In this document: in pieces, positions 6,457 to 6,787 of the stretch
Position numbering within the stretch: the first letter of the stretch is position 1
How the letters are laid out: each line of letters opens with the position of its first letter
Assembly (NCBI GenBank): GCA_900766795.1
Contig: CAAFWX010000194.1
Coordinates: 1 to 6,787, forward strand
Source of the DNA: Oscillospiraceae bacterium
GTDB lineage: Bacteria > Bacillota_A > Clostridia > Oscillospirales > Ruminococcaceae
Length of the DNA: 6,787 nucleotides
Reading direction: 5' to 3'
The notes under the pieces: generated by a model
Seen by the model: only the letters and a program-made list of their open reading frames with translations
Database searches by the model: none
Told to the model about the DNA's origin: nothing
Position numbers and translations under genes: made by a program

Positions 6457-6787
6457 TTACCGGTTTTCCCCGTGGAATTTTCTTACAAACCAAATATTTT
6501 GGGGGTCTTTTACCGCGAACTCCCTGTTATTAAGATACTCAAGGCAGCCTGCGTCGGTGGTGAAGCGGAAAATTAGCTTGTAGGAGCAAAGCGCCTGATA
6601 TTTATACCCAAACTGCTTATTTATGCGGTTGCTGCCGTACTTCCCGTCGCCGAGCAGCGGGTGTCCGATATGCGCGAAATGCGCGCGTATCTGATGCGTC
6701 CTTCCCGTGAGCAGGTCGACCTCAACGAGCGACTGCTCCCCCAACGCCTCCAGCACGCTGTACTTCGTCTTTATTGTCAGCCCGTCG
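6457..6787 (-). CDS. RluA-family rRNA pseudouridine synthase, C-terminal part (cut by window edge)
   Basis: The open frame enters from the right edge and ends at TAA (6457-6459), giving the last 109 full codons. It carries the RluA-family signature LVEVDLLTGRTHQIRAHFAHIGHPLLGDGKYG, given here split as LLTGRTHQIRAHFAHIGH and PLLGDGKYG, followed by KYQALCSYKLIFRF. These enzymes isomerise specific uridines in 23S rRNA (or tRNA) to pseudouridine. The catalytic Asp motif (HRLDxxTSG) would lie upstream, outside the window. The insertion INKQFGYKYQAL resembles RluC/RluA-type clostridial homologues, but the exact target uridines cannot be called. The frame continues open to the edge, with residues DGLTIKTKYSVLEALGEQ, so the GTG at 6754-6756 is an internal Val and not a start. 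No convincing terminator was found between its stop and the gap promoter. Confidence 0.93.
   Translation of the reverse strand, partial: DGLTIKTKYSVLEALGEQSLVEVDLLTGRTHQIRAHFAHIGHPLLGDGKYGSNRINKQFGYKYQALCSYKLIFRFTTDAGCLEYLNNREFAVKDPQNIWFVRKFHGENR

Noticed and set aside
6338..6583. Plus-strand open frame of 81 codons starting in the gap-rluA spacer
   Set aside because: Half of it is antisense to the pseudouridine synthase, there is no AGGAGG-like site, and the Cys/Phe-rich start is an artefact of AT-rich spacer sequence.
1..6787. tRNA, rRNA, CRISPR, insertion sequence, phage attachment site or defence-island markers
   Set aside because: No such structures, transposase or integrase fragments were seen; the housekeeping genes rluA-type and gap argue for ordinary chromosome on the right half.

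Overview
The window reads as ordinary chromosome from a Clostridia-type Firmicute, most likely a gut Oscillospiraceae/Ruminococcaceae or Lachnospiraceae relative. Grounds for this are the sequence of the glyceraldehyde-3-phosphate dehydrogenase, near-perfect sigma-A promoters, strong AGGAGG ribosome-binding sites, AT-rich intergenic spacers between moderately GC-rich genes, and the RluA-type pseudouridine synthase with its clostridial-looking C-terminus. The genus assignment is an inference from memory of these families; no search was run. All six genes I can support lie on the minus strand, so the gene order below is in the direction of transcription, from the right edge to the left edge.

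Right edge (6457-6787): the C-terminal third of an RluA-family rRNA pseudouridine synthase, cut by the window edge. It is followed by a spacer (6223-6456) that holds a strong sigma-A promoter and a structured leader with two hairpins. These drive gap (5188-6222), the glycolytic NAD-dependent GAPDH, which is monocistronic and closed by an intrinsic terminator at about 5100-5131. Next is a gene for a fusion of a P-loop kinase-like domain and a GNAT acetyltransferase (3969-4961), with its own terminator at about 3930-3960.

The left half is an uncharacterised operon. A perfect consensus promoter (TTGACA, 17 bp, TATAAT; 3803-3831) drives three tightly spaced genes: a three-pass membrane protein with a disordered Pro/Ala/Glu-rich cytoplasmic head and an acidic C-terminal tail (2689-3753); a large 831-residue multidomain protein with two LOTUS/OST-HTH-like domains, a duplicated unnamed module, a linker of repeated [F/Y]EP[K/R] motifs and a C-terminal DUF3825-like domain (173-2668); and a third gene of which only the first 51 codons are in the window (1-155). 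The gaps between them are 20 and 17 bp.

The most interesting content is this operon. LOTUS domains are RNA-binding modules known from animal germline RNA regulators and from bacterial proteins, often fused to NYN nuclease domains. Here two of them sit in one protein with a DUF3825-like domain and are co-transcribed with a membrane protein, which suggests a membrane-associated RNA-binding system of unknown purpose. No mobile element, CRISPR array, tRNA or rRNA was seen.
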